Positions 28,696 through 36,227 of a stretch of 64,000 bases of DNA are shown in pieces. The position numbers and the translations under genes are program-made. The notes under the pieces were generated by a model. That model made no database searches, was not told the DNA's origin, and saw nothing but the letters and a program-made list of their open reading frames with translations. Within the stretch, counting starts at the first letter, position 1; every line of letters starts with the position of its first letter. Origin of the DNA: Pelagibacteraceae bacterium (GTDB lineage: Bacteria; Pseudomonadota; Alphaproteobacteria; HIMB59); contig BOYI01000001.1 of assembly GCA_019651435.1 (NCBI GenBank), forward strand, positions 558,001 to 622,000. The letters run 5' to 3'.

Positions 28696-29712
28696 AAATA
28701 ATATTATTATTTTTTTCATTTTTATTTTATTCCTTCAATGTATGCTTATGATTTAAATATAAATCAGATAATATATCAATAAGCTTAAAATTTGATGATA
28801 GGAAAATTAGTGAAATAAAATTTGAATTTGTAAAAGATAACCAAAAACATTTTGGATTAATCGACTATAGTAATAATGAAATAAATATTAATTTGAATAC
28901 TAATATTATTACCTTTGATGAATTCAAAAAATTTTTTCCAAAACCTCAAAAAAATAGCAGGTTAAATAAAAAAATTAACTTTAATTGGGAAATAGCTGAA
29001 TTATCTGTTTCTGATGAATATTCACTTTATTCAAATAAATTAAATTTTACATATGATAAAGGTTTTGAATTACTTACTTTTTATGACTCCAAAAAAGATT
29101 TTGAATTTTCAATTCTTCCCAATTTGAATGGAGATAAACAACTTTATCTTTCTGCAAGAAATGCTGGTCAATTTTTTTATGCCCAAAAAATTACAAAAAA
29201 TATGATTGGAGGAGCTCTTATTGGGAAAGGTGACTTTAGAAGATTTGATGATTATGATTTAACTATCAAAGTAAAGATTTTAGCATCAATAAAGAAGCTA
29301 AGTTTATAACTTAATTTTCACGTCCGTTTATTAGATATTTTCTCTATTTTACAAAATAACCAAGATGAATTTAATTATCTTGAAGTACCTCTAAACAAAA
29401 AAGGAGATTTATTTACATTTGATCATGCAATAATGTTAGGAGGAACTGTTGCTTTTTCTTTTAAAGGGGAGGCTAATCCAAGTCAAAAAACTGCTAGCAT
29501 TAATGGCACTTATGGACCTCTTTATCTTTTTGAAAAAAATTTTCAGAGACGTTCCATTTTTAAAGGAATTATTTGGTAAAAATGTAGAAGAAAGTCTTAT
29601 AGCCGCTGACTTTAAAGTATTAAAAAATGGTAATAAAACAGATTTTATATTCAATCCACTTTCTGTCTTGACTCCAGGAAAAACAAGAAACTTCTTTGAT
29701 ATTTGGGAATAA
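28688..29712 (+). CDS. AsmA/YhdP-like C-terminal domain protein (frameshifted)
   Basis: Starts at ATG 28688 in the prfB 3' end with a signal-like segment ([14 protein letters not shown]). A beta-rich region follows with [18 protein letters not shown] and [25 protein letters not shown]. The last part reads [34 protein letters not shown] and VPFLKELFG, then [12 protein letters not shown], the pattern of DUF3971/AsmA-like C-terminal domains (periplasm-spanning lipid-transport proteins). At about 340 residues it is far shorter than YhdP (>1200). Two or three indels are present. The exact family is uncertain. Confidence 0.62.
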
Positions 29713-30159
29713 TTATTTCATTATTTTTATGACATCACCTACAGAAAGACTGCCTGAAGATAATATTTCTGCCCTAACACCACTTTTATTAATTAACATT
29801 TTAACTAAACCTGGTATTTTAAGTTTATCTTGTAAATACTTACAAGGTTGACAAATTTCATGAATTTTTAAAGTCACATCATTAATCTTAATTTTTTTAT
29901 TGATTAATTCATTTAGATTTATACTGGAGACAATAATATTTCTCCTAAAATCTTTAGCATCTATATTCTGTTTAATTTGGTTATTAAAATTATTAATATA
30001 CTCTAAGTTTATTAACGTTACCTGTTCTTTTTTTTCTTTAAAATTTTCATAATATCTATCATTCACTATCCCTTTGCCTTTTTCTAAAATGGCATGATTG
30101 ACATAAAAAGTATTTTCTTCACTTATATTTGTAATATTGATTGCTTCAATTTTTCCCAT
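29713..30159 (-). CDS. MOSC-domain protein
   Basis: A 148-residue single MOSC domain: GKGIVNDRYYE near residue 30, VTLINLEYI, then DFRRNIIVSSINLNEL and the conserved Cys region HEICQPCKYLQDKL with GVRAEILSSGSLSVGDVIKI at the end. MOSC domains bind sulfur or molybdenum cofactor via a conserved Cys (here in CQPC). The specific substrate is unknown. It is convergent with the AsmA-like gene and divergent from a small membrane protein. Confidence 0.83.
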   Translation of the reverse strand: MGKIEAINITNISEENTFYVNHAILEKGKGIVNDRYYENFKEKKEQVTLINLEYINNFNNQIKQNIDAKDFRRNIIVSSINLNELINKKIKINDVTLKIHEICQPCKYLQDKLKIPGLVKMLINKSGVRAEILSSGSLSVGDVIKIMK

Positions 30160-30164
30160 TTTTC

Positions 30165-30170
30165 AATATA
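30165..30170 (-). promoter_or_regulatory. -10 box immediately before the MOSC gene start
   Basis: On the minus strand TATATT is followed by only 5 nt and then the ATG at 30159. There is no room for a leader or RBS, so a leaderless transcript is implied. Sequence inference only. Confidence 0.35.
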
Positions 30171-30188
30171 TTTGCAAATTTATTTCAT

Positions 30189-30194
30189 TATAAT
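30189..30194 (+). promoter_or_regulatory. -10 box immediately before a small membrane protein gene
   Basis: TATAAT is followed by 6 nt (TTCATT) and ATG 30201. As at 18321 and 34721, this places the expected transcription start at the initiation codon. Sequence inference only. Confidence 0.45.
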
Positions 30195-30200
30195 TTCATT

Positions 30201-30473
30201 ATGGAAGATAACACTAATTTATACAATCAAAGAAATATTTTAATACGTAACTTCCTGATATTTTCACGTTTAGCTCCTTTGGTTACGAGTTTAATTGGCT
30301 CTATATTAATTAATAAGATTTTTCTTAAATCTGCAAATTTGATTAATCTTGATTTTATCTTAATTTTTTTATCTCTTTATTTGGTTCTATATGTTTTTAT
30401 CTCTCACACCAAAACACTTTGTGAGCAATTAGCTATAGTTAATCAAAAAATCGATACTCATAACGACTCATAA
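30201..30473 (+). CDS. Small two-helix membrane protein, unknown function
   Basis: About 90 residues from ATG 30201, chosen over an upstream in-frame codon because TATAAT lies 6 nt before it. It has a hydrophilic N-terminus with many Asn, then two hydrophobic helices (PLVTSLIGSILINKIFL and LDFILIFLSLYLVLYVFI) and a short polar tail. I recognise no family. It stands alone, divergent from the MOSC gene and 67 bp upstream of umuD. Confidence 0.6.
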   Translation: MEDNTNLYNQRNILIRNFLIFSRLAPLVTSLIGSILINKIFLKSANLINLDFILIFLSLYLVLYVFISHTKTLCEQLAIVNQKIDTHNDS

Positions 30474-30530
30474 ACCTAATATATTTAATTCAAATTTTTC
30501 TTCTTTTATAGAGCGTTATAGTTTATAAAA

Positions 30531-30545
30531 GAACAAAACATGAAC
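30531..30545 (+). promoter_or_regulatory. LexA-type SOS box overlapping the umuD start codon
   Basis: GAAC-N7-GAAC is the direct-repeat LexA operator described for Alphaproteobacteria (GTTC-N7-GTTC on the other strand). The second half-site begins within the ATG at 30540. Candidate -10 boxes TATAGT (30517-30522) and TATAAA (30524-30529) lie just upstream, so LexA bound here would cover the likely transcription start. The placement directly before an SOS-type operon makes chance unlikely. Confidence 0.7.
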
Positions 30546-30968
30546 AAAAATGATGGGGATATTGAGGGTAGTTTAACTCCTGTTCCCTATCTATTGTCGA
30601 GAATTTCAGCTGGTTTTCCTTCTCCAGCAGATGACTATATAGAAAATAATTTAAGCCTGTCAGAATTGTTGATTAGAAACCATTTATCAACTTTTTTGAT
30701 GAAAACCAGTGGCGACTCTATGACGGATGTTGGCATTAATGACGGAGATATTTTAGTAGTTGACCGCAGTATTGAGGCTAAAAACAGAGATATTGTTATC
30801 GCTATACTTGAAGGTAATTTAACAGTAAAGCGACTAATTTTTAAAACGAATGGTTTAGTAGTGCTAAAATCAGAAAATACAGCATATAAAGATATTAAAA
30901 TACCAGAGTCAGCAGATTTAGAGATATGGGGAGTGGTAACCAGTGTTATCCATCAATTTATTAAGTAA
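30540..30968 (+). CDS. umuD: UmuD-like translesion polymerase subunit/autoprotease
   Basis: A 142-residue S24-family protein. The self-cleavage dipeptide A24-G25 in SAGFPSPADDY, catalytic Ser60 in SGDSM and Lys97 in TVKRL fall at the same residue numbers as in E. coli UmuD. After RecA-stimulated cleavage, UmuD'2 joins UmuC as Pol V. The stop is directly adjacent to umuC. An SOS box covers the start codon. Confidence 0.95.
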   Translation: MNKNDGDIEGSLTPVPYLLSRISAGFPSPADDYIENNLSLSELLIRNHLSTFLMKTSGDSMTDVGINDGDILVVDRSIEAKNRDIVIAILEGNLTVKRLIFKTNGLVVLKSENTAYKDIKIPESADLEIWGVVTSVIHQFIK

Positions 30969-32243
30969 ATGAATGTTGTTGCATTAGTAGATTGTAACTC
31001 CTTTTATGCTTCTTGTGAGACTATTTTTAAACCTTACCTAAAAAACCAACCTGTAGTGGTTCTTTCAAATAACGATGGCTGCGTCATTGCAAGGAGTTCT
31101 TTGGCAAAAAAAGTTGGAATTAAGATGGGAGTTCCTTTTTTTGAAGTTAAAAAAATAGTAAAACAAAACAACGTAAAAGTTTTCTCTTCAAATTATACTT
31201 TATATGCAAATATTTCTTCTAGAGTAATGGGGGTATTAAAAAATTATTGTGATCAATTAGAAATTTATTCAGTAGATGAGGCTTTTTTGATTTTAAATAA
31301 ATACTCTGAGAGGAGTTTTTTTCAAAGAGCTATACAGATTAAAAAAACTGTTAAAAAATGGATTGGGGTCCCGGTTAGTATAGGTATAGCTAATAATAAA
31401 ACTTTATCCAAAATAGCTAACCACTTAGCTAAAAAAGACGAACTAGGAGAGCAAGTAGTAGAATTATTAGATCGGCGACAAATAGAAATAGCATTAAAAG
31501 TATTAGAGGTAGGAGATATCTGGGGAATTGGAAGTAGAATTTCAAAATTTCTTCAATCTAATTCAATACAAACTGCTTATGACTTATATTCTTCAGATCC
31601 ACGATGGGTGCGACAACATTTAGGAGTGGTAGGGGAGAGAACCTATCGGGAACTGCATGGAGAGATGTGTTTTCCTATCATAGAGAGCCCTGAGGCAAAA
31701 AAACAATGCCGTGTATCTAGATCATTTGAAAGTTATGTCGAAAATTTTAAAGAACTAGAGCAAAGAATTATTTCTTATGCTACACGCGCATCTGAAAAAA
31801 TAAGATCAGATCAATTACAGGCAAAAAGAATAACAGTTTTTATTCGTTCAAATAAATTTAATAAAAAAAATCAACCTTATTATGGAGATAAAACTTATAG
31901 CTTTATTTCACCAACTAATGATTTATTTGAAATAGTTCGCCTAGCAGTTAAAGCATTGAACTCCATTTATAAGCCAGGAATAAAATACAAGAAAGCAGGA
32001 GTATTGCTATCTGATTTAAGCAGTGAGGGTATTTATAACCGAGACTTATTCTTTCAAAGATCAGAAAAGGATCTTTTAAAGAAAATGAAGGTGAATAGGG
32101 TTTTTGATCGATTAAATAGCAGATACGGTAGCGGGACTATTTGCATAGCAAAAGAGAACTATGAGAAATTCTATCTTACAAGAAGAAAGAATTTAAGTCC
32201 CGCTTACACTTCAAGTTTTTACGAACTGCCTGTAGTTAATTAA
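30969..32243 (+). CDS. umuC: Y-family DNA polymerase UmuC (Pol V catalytic subunit)
   Basis: A 424-residue protein beginning MNVVALVDCNSFYASCE, with NNDGCVIARS, the catalytic YSVDEAF motif (about residue 100), PVSIGIANNKTLSKIANHLAKK, a HhH segment VGDIWGIGSRISKFL, and a little-finger/C-terminal region VSRSFES to KKAGVLLSDL. It performs error-prone bypass synthesis. Its frame is intact in contrast to the block upstream. The stop overlaps the convergent TrpB-like gene by 8 bp. Confidence 0.96.
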   Translation: MNVVALVDCNSFYASCETIFKPYLKNQPVVVLSNNDGCVIARSSLAKKVGIKMGVPFFEVKKIVKQNNVKVFSSNYTLYANISSRVMGVLKNYCDQLEIYSVDEAFLILNKYSERSFFQRAIQIKKTVKKWIGVPVSIGIANNKTLSKIANHLAKKDELGEQVVELLDRRQIEIALKVLEVGDIWGIGSRISKFLQSNSIQTAYDLYSSDPRWVRQHLGVVGERTYRELHGEMCFPIIESPEAKKQCRVSRSFESYVENFKELEQRIISYATRASEKIRSDQLQAKRITVFIRSNKFNKKNQPYYGDKTYSFISPTNDLFEIVRLAVKALNSIYKPGIKYKKAGVLLSDLSSEGIYNRDLFFQRSEKDLLKKMKVNRVFDRLNSRYGSGTICIAKENYEKFYLTRRKNLSPAYTSSFYELPVVN

Positions 32244-33597
32244 CTGCAGGGATAGCCGATAGGGACTCTTCAAAGGCTTTAGCATCAAAAGAGTCTTCAG
32301 CTAACTCGCCGGAGAAATAATCCATATACGCTTGCATATCAAAGTGACCATGACCACAAAGATTAAACAGAATTGATTTTGATTTTCCCTCAGCTTTACA
32401 TTTTAGAGCTTCATCAACCGCGCCTTTAATAGCGTGTGTTGCCTCAGGTGCAGGCATAATACCTTCTGTTCTTGCAAACTGAATACCAGCTTCTAAACAT
32501 TCCTTCTGACCATAAGCACGAGGTTCAACATGACCATGATGAACTAGGTGACTTAACATTGGTGCCATACCGTGATATCTCAAACCACCGACATGAGTTG
32601 GTGAAGGCATGAAATCAGATCCTAAAGTATGCATCTTCATTAATGGAGTAGATTTCAAAGTATCTCCAAAATCATAAGAATAAGTTCCTTTAGTAAGTGA
32701 AGGACAGGATGAAGGTTCTACTGCAATAGCATGAACATCTTGTTCTCCTCTAAACTTCTTACCAAGAAATGGATTACAAAGACCAGAGAAATTACTTCCA
32801 CCACCAGTACAACCTACAACAATATCTGGATAATCATCTGCCATTTCCATTTGAAGTAGGGCTTCTTGACCAATAATAGATTGATGCATCAATACATGGT
32901 TTAAAACACTACCAAGAGCGTATTTTGTATCATCATTAGTAGCAGCAACTTCAACAGCTTCAGATATAGCAATACCTAATGAACCAGAATTATTAGGATC
33001 TTTTTCTAGTATAGCTTTTCCAGAGTTAGTTAAATCAGATGGACTAGCAACTACACTACCACCATAACCCTCTATTATTGCTTTTCTGTATGGTTTTTGG
33101 TTAAAACTTACTTTTACCATAAAGACTTGAATTTCTATTCCAAATACTGCACCAGCATATGATAAAGCAGTACCCCATTGACCAGCACCAGTTTCAGTAG
33201 CAATTTTTTTTACGCCAGCTTCTTTATTAAAGAAAGCTTGCGCTAAAGCTGTATTTGGTTTGTGGCTACCTGAAGGACTAGCTCCTTCATATTTATAATA
33301 AATTCTAGCAGGAGTATCTAAGGCTTTTTCTAAAGCTCTAGCTCTTACTAATGGTGTACATCTCCAACGGCTATAAGCCTCCTGAACAGGTTTAGGAATA
33401 TCTATATGCCTTTCTTGAGAGACTTCTTGCATAATCAGTTCCATAGGAAATAGGGGGGCTAAATCATCGGGGCCAATTGGTTGTTTAGTTCCAGGATGTA
33501 AAGGCGGGCTCATGGGCTCCTTTAAATCCGCTACCAGGTTGTACCATTGTTTCGGCACATCACTGTCTTTTAAAAAAAATTTACTATCCTCACTCAT
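32236..33597 (-). CDS. TrpB2-type tryptophan synthase beta-like protein
   Basis: A 453-residue PLP enzyme of the TrpB2 subgroup. It has the long N-terminal extension (PPLHPGTKQPIGPDDLAPLFP), RCTPLVRARALEK, the PLP-lysine motif YEGASPSGSHKPNTA, ETGAGQWGTALSYA and the phosphate-binding loop VGCTGGGSNFSGL. TrpB2 enzymes can convert serine plus indole to tryptophan but act without the standard TrpA partner; no trpA is nearby. It stands as a single minus-strand gene. Confidence 0.93.
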   Translation of the reverse strand: MSEDSKFFLKDSDVPKQWYNLVADLKEPMSPPLHPGTKQPIGPDDLAPLFPMELIMQEVSQERHIDIPKPVQEAYSRWRCTPLVRARALEKALDTPARIYYKYEGASPSGSHKPNTALAQAFFNKEAGVKKIATETGAGQWGTALSYAGAVFGIEIQVFMVKVSFNQKPYRKAIIEGYGGSVVASPSDLTNSGKAILEKDPNNSGSLGIAISEAVEVAATNDDTKYALGSVLNHVLMHQSIIGQEALLQMEMADDYPDIVVGCTGGGSNFSGLCNPFLGKKFRGEQDVHAIAVEPSSCPSLTKGTYSYDFGDTLKSTPLMKMHTLGSDFMPSPTHVGGLRYHGMAPMLSHLVHHGHVEPRAYGQKECLEAGIQFARTEGIMPAPEATHAIKGAVDEALKCKAEGKSKSILFNLCGHGHFDMQAYMDYFSGELAEDSFDAKAFEESLSAIPAVN

Positions 33598-33642
33598 AAT
33601 GAGCGAATCTTAATATATTTTAATTTATTTATGTAGTTTTTT

Positions 33643-34554
33643 TTAATCAGTATAATAACGACTGGAGGCAGCTTCTTTGTTAAATAGCGGTATTAATTGA
33701 GCAGCCAACACACCAATTAAAATTAAAATACAACCAAAGATTTGAGTTATTGTTAAATATTGAGAAAGAATTATCCAAGCAGCTAGGGCTCCAAATACAC
33801 CCTCTAAGGAAAAAGTTATAGCTGCTGTTGAGGGTCTTACATATCTCTGACCTATTACTTGTAAAGTGTACGCGATACCTACAGACATAATTCCTACATA
33901 CAATAATTCAAAGGACTCTTTATAAATTCCACTTAAAGTAGGATTTTCAAAAATGAACATAAACGGAAAACTGTAGATAAAACAAAGTAAAAATTGTGCA
34001 GAAGCTAAACTAAATGGTGCATCAACAATTTCAAAATATTCATCGATTAAAATACAGTGAAGAGCAAAAAATAAAGCACAAACTACAACTAGAAAATCTG
34101 CAAATTGGGCTTCGAAGGAATTTTCAATAGTTAAATAATATGAACCAACCAAGCATATACTTACTGATAACCAAATACTCCAATGAATTCTTTTTTTAAG
34201 AATAAATCGAGAGATAATTGGTACAAAAGGAACATAGAGAATAGTTAAAAAAGCAGCATTGCCTATTTTTGTATACTGAAGGGCATACTGTTGTAAGTAA
34301 GAACCTAGTAATAAACATAATCCTGTTGCTAAAATTATTATTAAAAGTTTCTTTTTTTCTTTGACTTTTTGTAATCTTGAAATTTCTTTGAATGCAAAAG
34401 GAAGAACTAAAAGACCTCCTATAATAAATCGAATATTAGTAAAAGTTAATGGACCCACATATTCCATTCCAGTGGTTTGTGCAACAAAAGCAGTACCCCA
34501 AATTAAAGCTGCACCAACTAAACATAAAGTAGATAAGAACTGTTTGGAAAACAT
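33643..34554 (-). CDS. EamA/DMT-superfamily transporter
   Basis: A 303-residue integral membrane protein with ten predicted helices in two EamA repeats. The first repeat begins GAALIWGTAFVAQTTG with the family-typical W-G-T, and the second has LQVIGQRYVRPSTAAITFSLEGVFGALAA. The substrate cannot be predicted. Its ATG is only 9 nt from the 3' CCA of tRNA-Asn on the same strand, with no RBS in between, so its mRNA probably arises by tRNA processing. Confidence 0.88.
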   Translation of the reverse strand: MFSKQFLSTLCLVGAALIWGTAFVAQTTGMEYVGPLTFTNIRFIIGGLLVLPFAFKEISRLQKVKEKKKLLIIILATGLCLLLGSYLQQYALQYTKIGNAAFLTILYVPFVPIISRFILKKRIHWSIWLSVSICLVGSYYLTIENSFEAQFADFLVVVCALFFALHCILIDEYFEIVDAPFSLASAQFLLCFIYSFPFMFIFENPTLSGIYKESFELLYVGIMSVGIAYTLQVIGQRYVRPSTAAITFSLEGVFGALAAWIILSQYLTITQIFGCILILIGVLAAQLIPLFNKEAASSRYYTD

Positions 34555-34563
34555 GAAGAAAAA

Positions 34564-34638
34564 TGGCTCCGCAGGTAGGATTCGAACCTACGACCTGTCG
34601 GTTAACAGCCGAATGCTCTACCGCTGAGCTACTGCGGA
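34564..34638 (-). tRNA. tRNA-Asn (anticodon GTT)
   Basis: A 75-nt cloverleaf on the minus strand with acceptor stem TCCGCAG / CTGCGGA, D-arm GTAGCTCAGCGGTAGAGC, anticodon loop CTGTTAA with GTT, T-arm GTAGGTTCGAATCCTAC, and an encoded CCA. The EamA gene starts 9 nt downstream. Confidence 0.95.
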
Positions 34639-34720
34639 ACGTTGGAACAAACTACAATAATTTTTTGATTTTTCAATTAGCATTTTACTATTTATTACTC
34701 TTCAAAAGCTTAATTTTCAT

Positions 34721-34726
34721 TATAAT
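34721..34726 (+). promoter_or_regulatory. -10 box immediately before the DUF1289 gene
   Basis: TATAAT is followed by 5 nt and the tandem ATGATG at 34732/34735. With normal -10 to +1 spacing the transcript would start at or between these codons. No RBS is present. Sequence inference only. Confidence 0.45.
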
Positions 34727-34731
34727 TTCTT

Positions 34732-34992
34732 ATGATGAGCAATCCGATATCGCCATGTATTTCCGTATGCAGAACAGATCCTGAGACTGGCTATTGTTAT
34801 GGTTGTGGTAGAACCAATGAAGAGAAATTTATTTGGAAAAATGAAAATACTTCAATTGAATGGAAATATGAAAATCTAGAAATAATTAAAGCTCGCCTTT
34901 CAGGCTGGCAACTTGAGTCTTTTAATAAATCTTATGAATTTAAAATAAAAAATGGAATTTCTTTGATTAAACACAAATTAATAAACAAATGA
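34732..34992 (+). CDS. DUF1289-family small Fe-S/Zn-type protein
   Basis: An 86-residue protein with the DUF1289 motif PCISVCRTDPETGYCYGCGRTNEE (four Cys: C-x3-C, then C-x2-C), read in parts. The Cys pattern suggests metal binding; the family's function is not established. The C-terminal half is helical. The gene overlaps the next by 4 bp, suggesting an operon with the GFA protein. Confidence 0.82.
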   Translation: MMSNPISPCISVCRTDPETGYCYGCGRTNEEKFIWKNENTSIEWKYENLEIIKARLSGWQLESFNKSYEFKIKNGISLIKHKLINK

Positions 34993-35387
34993 AAAAAATT
35001 AAAGGTTCTTGCCTCTGTAAAAATATAGTTTTTGAAATTTTTAATGAATGCCGATACTCAGTTCTTTGTCATTGCACAATGTGCCAAAAGTCTAATGCTG
35101 AATTTAGTAATTACACCAAAGTAAAAAAAGAAAATTTTAAATTTTCAAAGAAAAAAAATTTAAAATGGTTTAATTCTAGCAAAAATTTTAAGAGAGGATT
35201 TTGCTCTAATTGTGGTAGCTCCTTATTCTTTCAATCAAGATTATCAAATGGTGAAATTGCTATCTCTTCCGGTTCTTTAGATAGTAAAGTCCCAGTCAAA
35301 GGACATATATTCTATAAAGATAAAAAATCAAATTTGACCTTTTCCAAGTTACATAAGAAATATTCTCAATCAGCTCAAGGTTTTTGA
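34989..35387 (+). CDS. GFA/CENP-V-like zinc domain protein
   Basis: A 132-residue protein with the zinc ligands of the GFA fold: GSCLCKNIVFEI near the start, CHCTMCQKSNAEFSNY at about 29-44, and GFCSNCGSSLFFQS at about 75-88. The family includes enzymes that handle glutathione adducts, but specific activity cannot be read from sequence. It follows DUF1289 and precedes an alpha/beta hydrolase by 21 bp. Confidence 0.87.
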   Translation: MKKIKGSCLCKNIVFEIFNECRYSVLCHCTMCQKSNAEFSNYTKVKKENFKFSKKKNLKWFNSSKNFKRGFCSNCGSSLFFQSRLSNGEIAISSGSLDSKVPVKGHIFYKDKKSNLTFSKLHKKYSQSAQGF

Positions 35388-35408
35388 TAAATTTATTTAT
35401 AAAATTAA

Positions 35409-36227
35409 ATGAACATATCTTTATTTTTAAAAATAATTGGAATTATTATTGTCATATATCTGATTATAGTTTTTTACGTTTATTCCAAACAAAGATCTCT
35501 TTTATACGTTCCGAATATTGATAATTATGACGATGAGACTCTGATCATTGATGTAAATGAAGTTTTCATTGAGAATAGTGATGGAAATAAACTCCGTTCA
35601 GTCTTTTATGAAAGCCCTAAGACTACAAAAAATACATTATTAATGTTTCACGGCAATGCTGGGCCTATTGAAAATAGATTTTATAAGTTAAACAAATTAT
35701 CAAAATATAATCAAAATATTCTTCTCATATCTTGGCGTTCTTATAGTGGTAATGAAGGTAGTCCTACAGAGGCGGGTCTCTATGATGATGCGAAAAGTGC
35801 CTTAAAATGGCTTGAAGATAAAGGGTATGAAAGTAAGGATATAATTGTTTATGGCGAGTCTCTTGGAACTGCTGTTTCAATTGAAATAACTCAAAACAAA
35901 GCTTTTAAAGGAATAATTTTGGAGGCTCCTTTTACTTCTATGGTGGATGCTGCAAAATTCCATTATCCATATTTACCTGTTTCATGGATGCTTAAAGATC
36001 GATATATGAGCAAAGATAAGATTAAGAATATAAATACTCCTTTATTCGTTATGCATGCAAAAGGAGACTCGATAGTTCCTTTTTGGATGGGTGAGAAAAT
36101 GTATGAATTAGCTAATGAACCTAAAATGAATTATTTTATTGATGAGAATGAGCATCTTGTAACTTATGATGATGAATTAATGAAAAAGATGGATAATTTC
36201 TATAAATTAATCGGTGGAAATGAGTAA
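35409..36227 (+). CDS. Membrane-anchored alpha/beta hydrolase (BEM46/ABHD13-like)
   Basis: A 272-residue protein with an N-terminal membrane helix (about residues 4-24), the oxyanion region LLMFHGNAGPIENR, nucleophile elbow VYGESLGTAVS, a family-typical EAPFTSM, and catalytic Asp/His candidates in MHAKGDSIVP and DENEHLV. Likely a serine hydrolase at the inner membrane; substrate unknown. It overlaps the acyl-CoA ligase by 8 bp. Confidence 0.87.
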   Translation: MNISLFLKIIGIIIVIYLIIVFYVYSKQRSLLYVPNIDNYDDETLIIDVNEVFIENSDGNKLRSVFYESPKTTKNTLLMFHGNAGPIENRFYKLNKLSKYNQNILLISWRSYSGNEGSPTEAGLYDDAKSALKWLEDKGYESKDIIVYGESLGTAVSIEITQNKAFKGIILEAPFTSMVDAAKFHYPYLPVSWMLKDRYMSKDKIKNINTPLFVMHAKGDSIVPFWMGEKMYELANEPKMNYFIDENEHLVTYDDELMKKMDNFYKLIGGNE

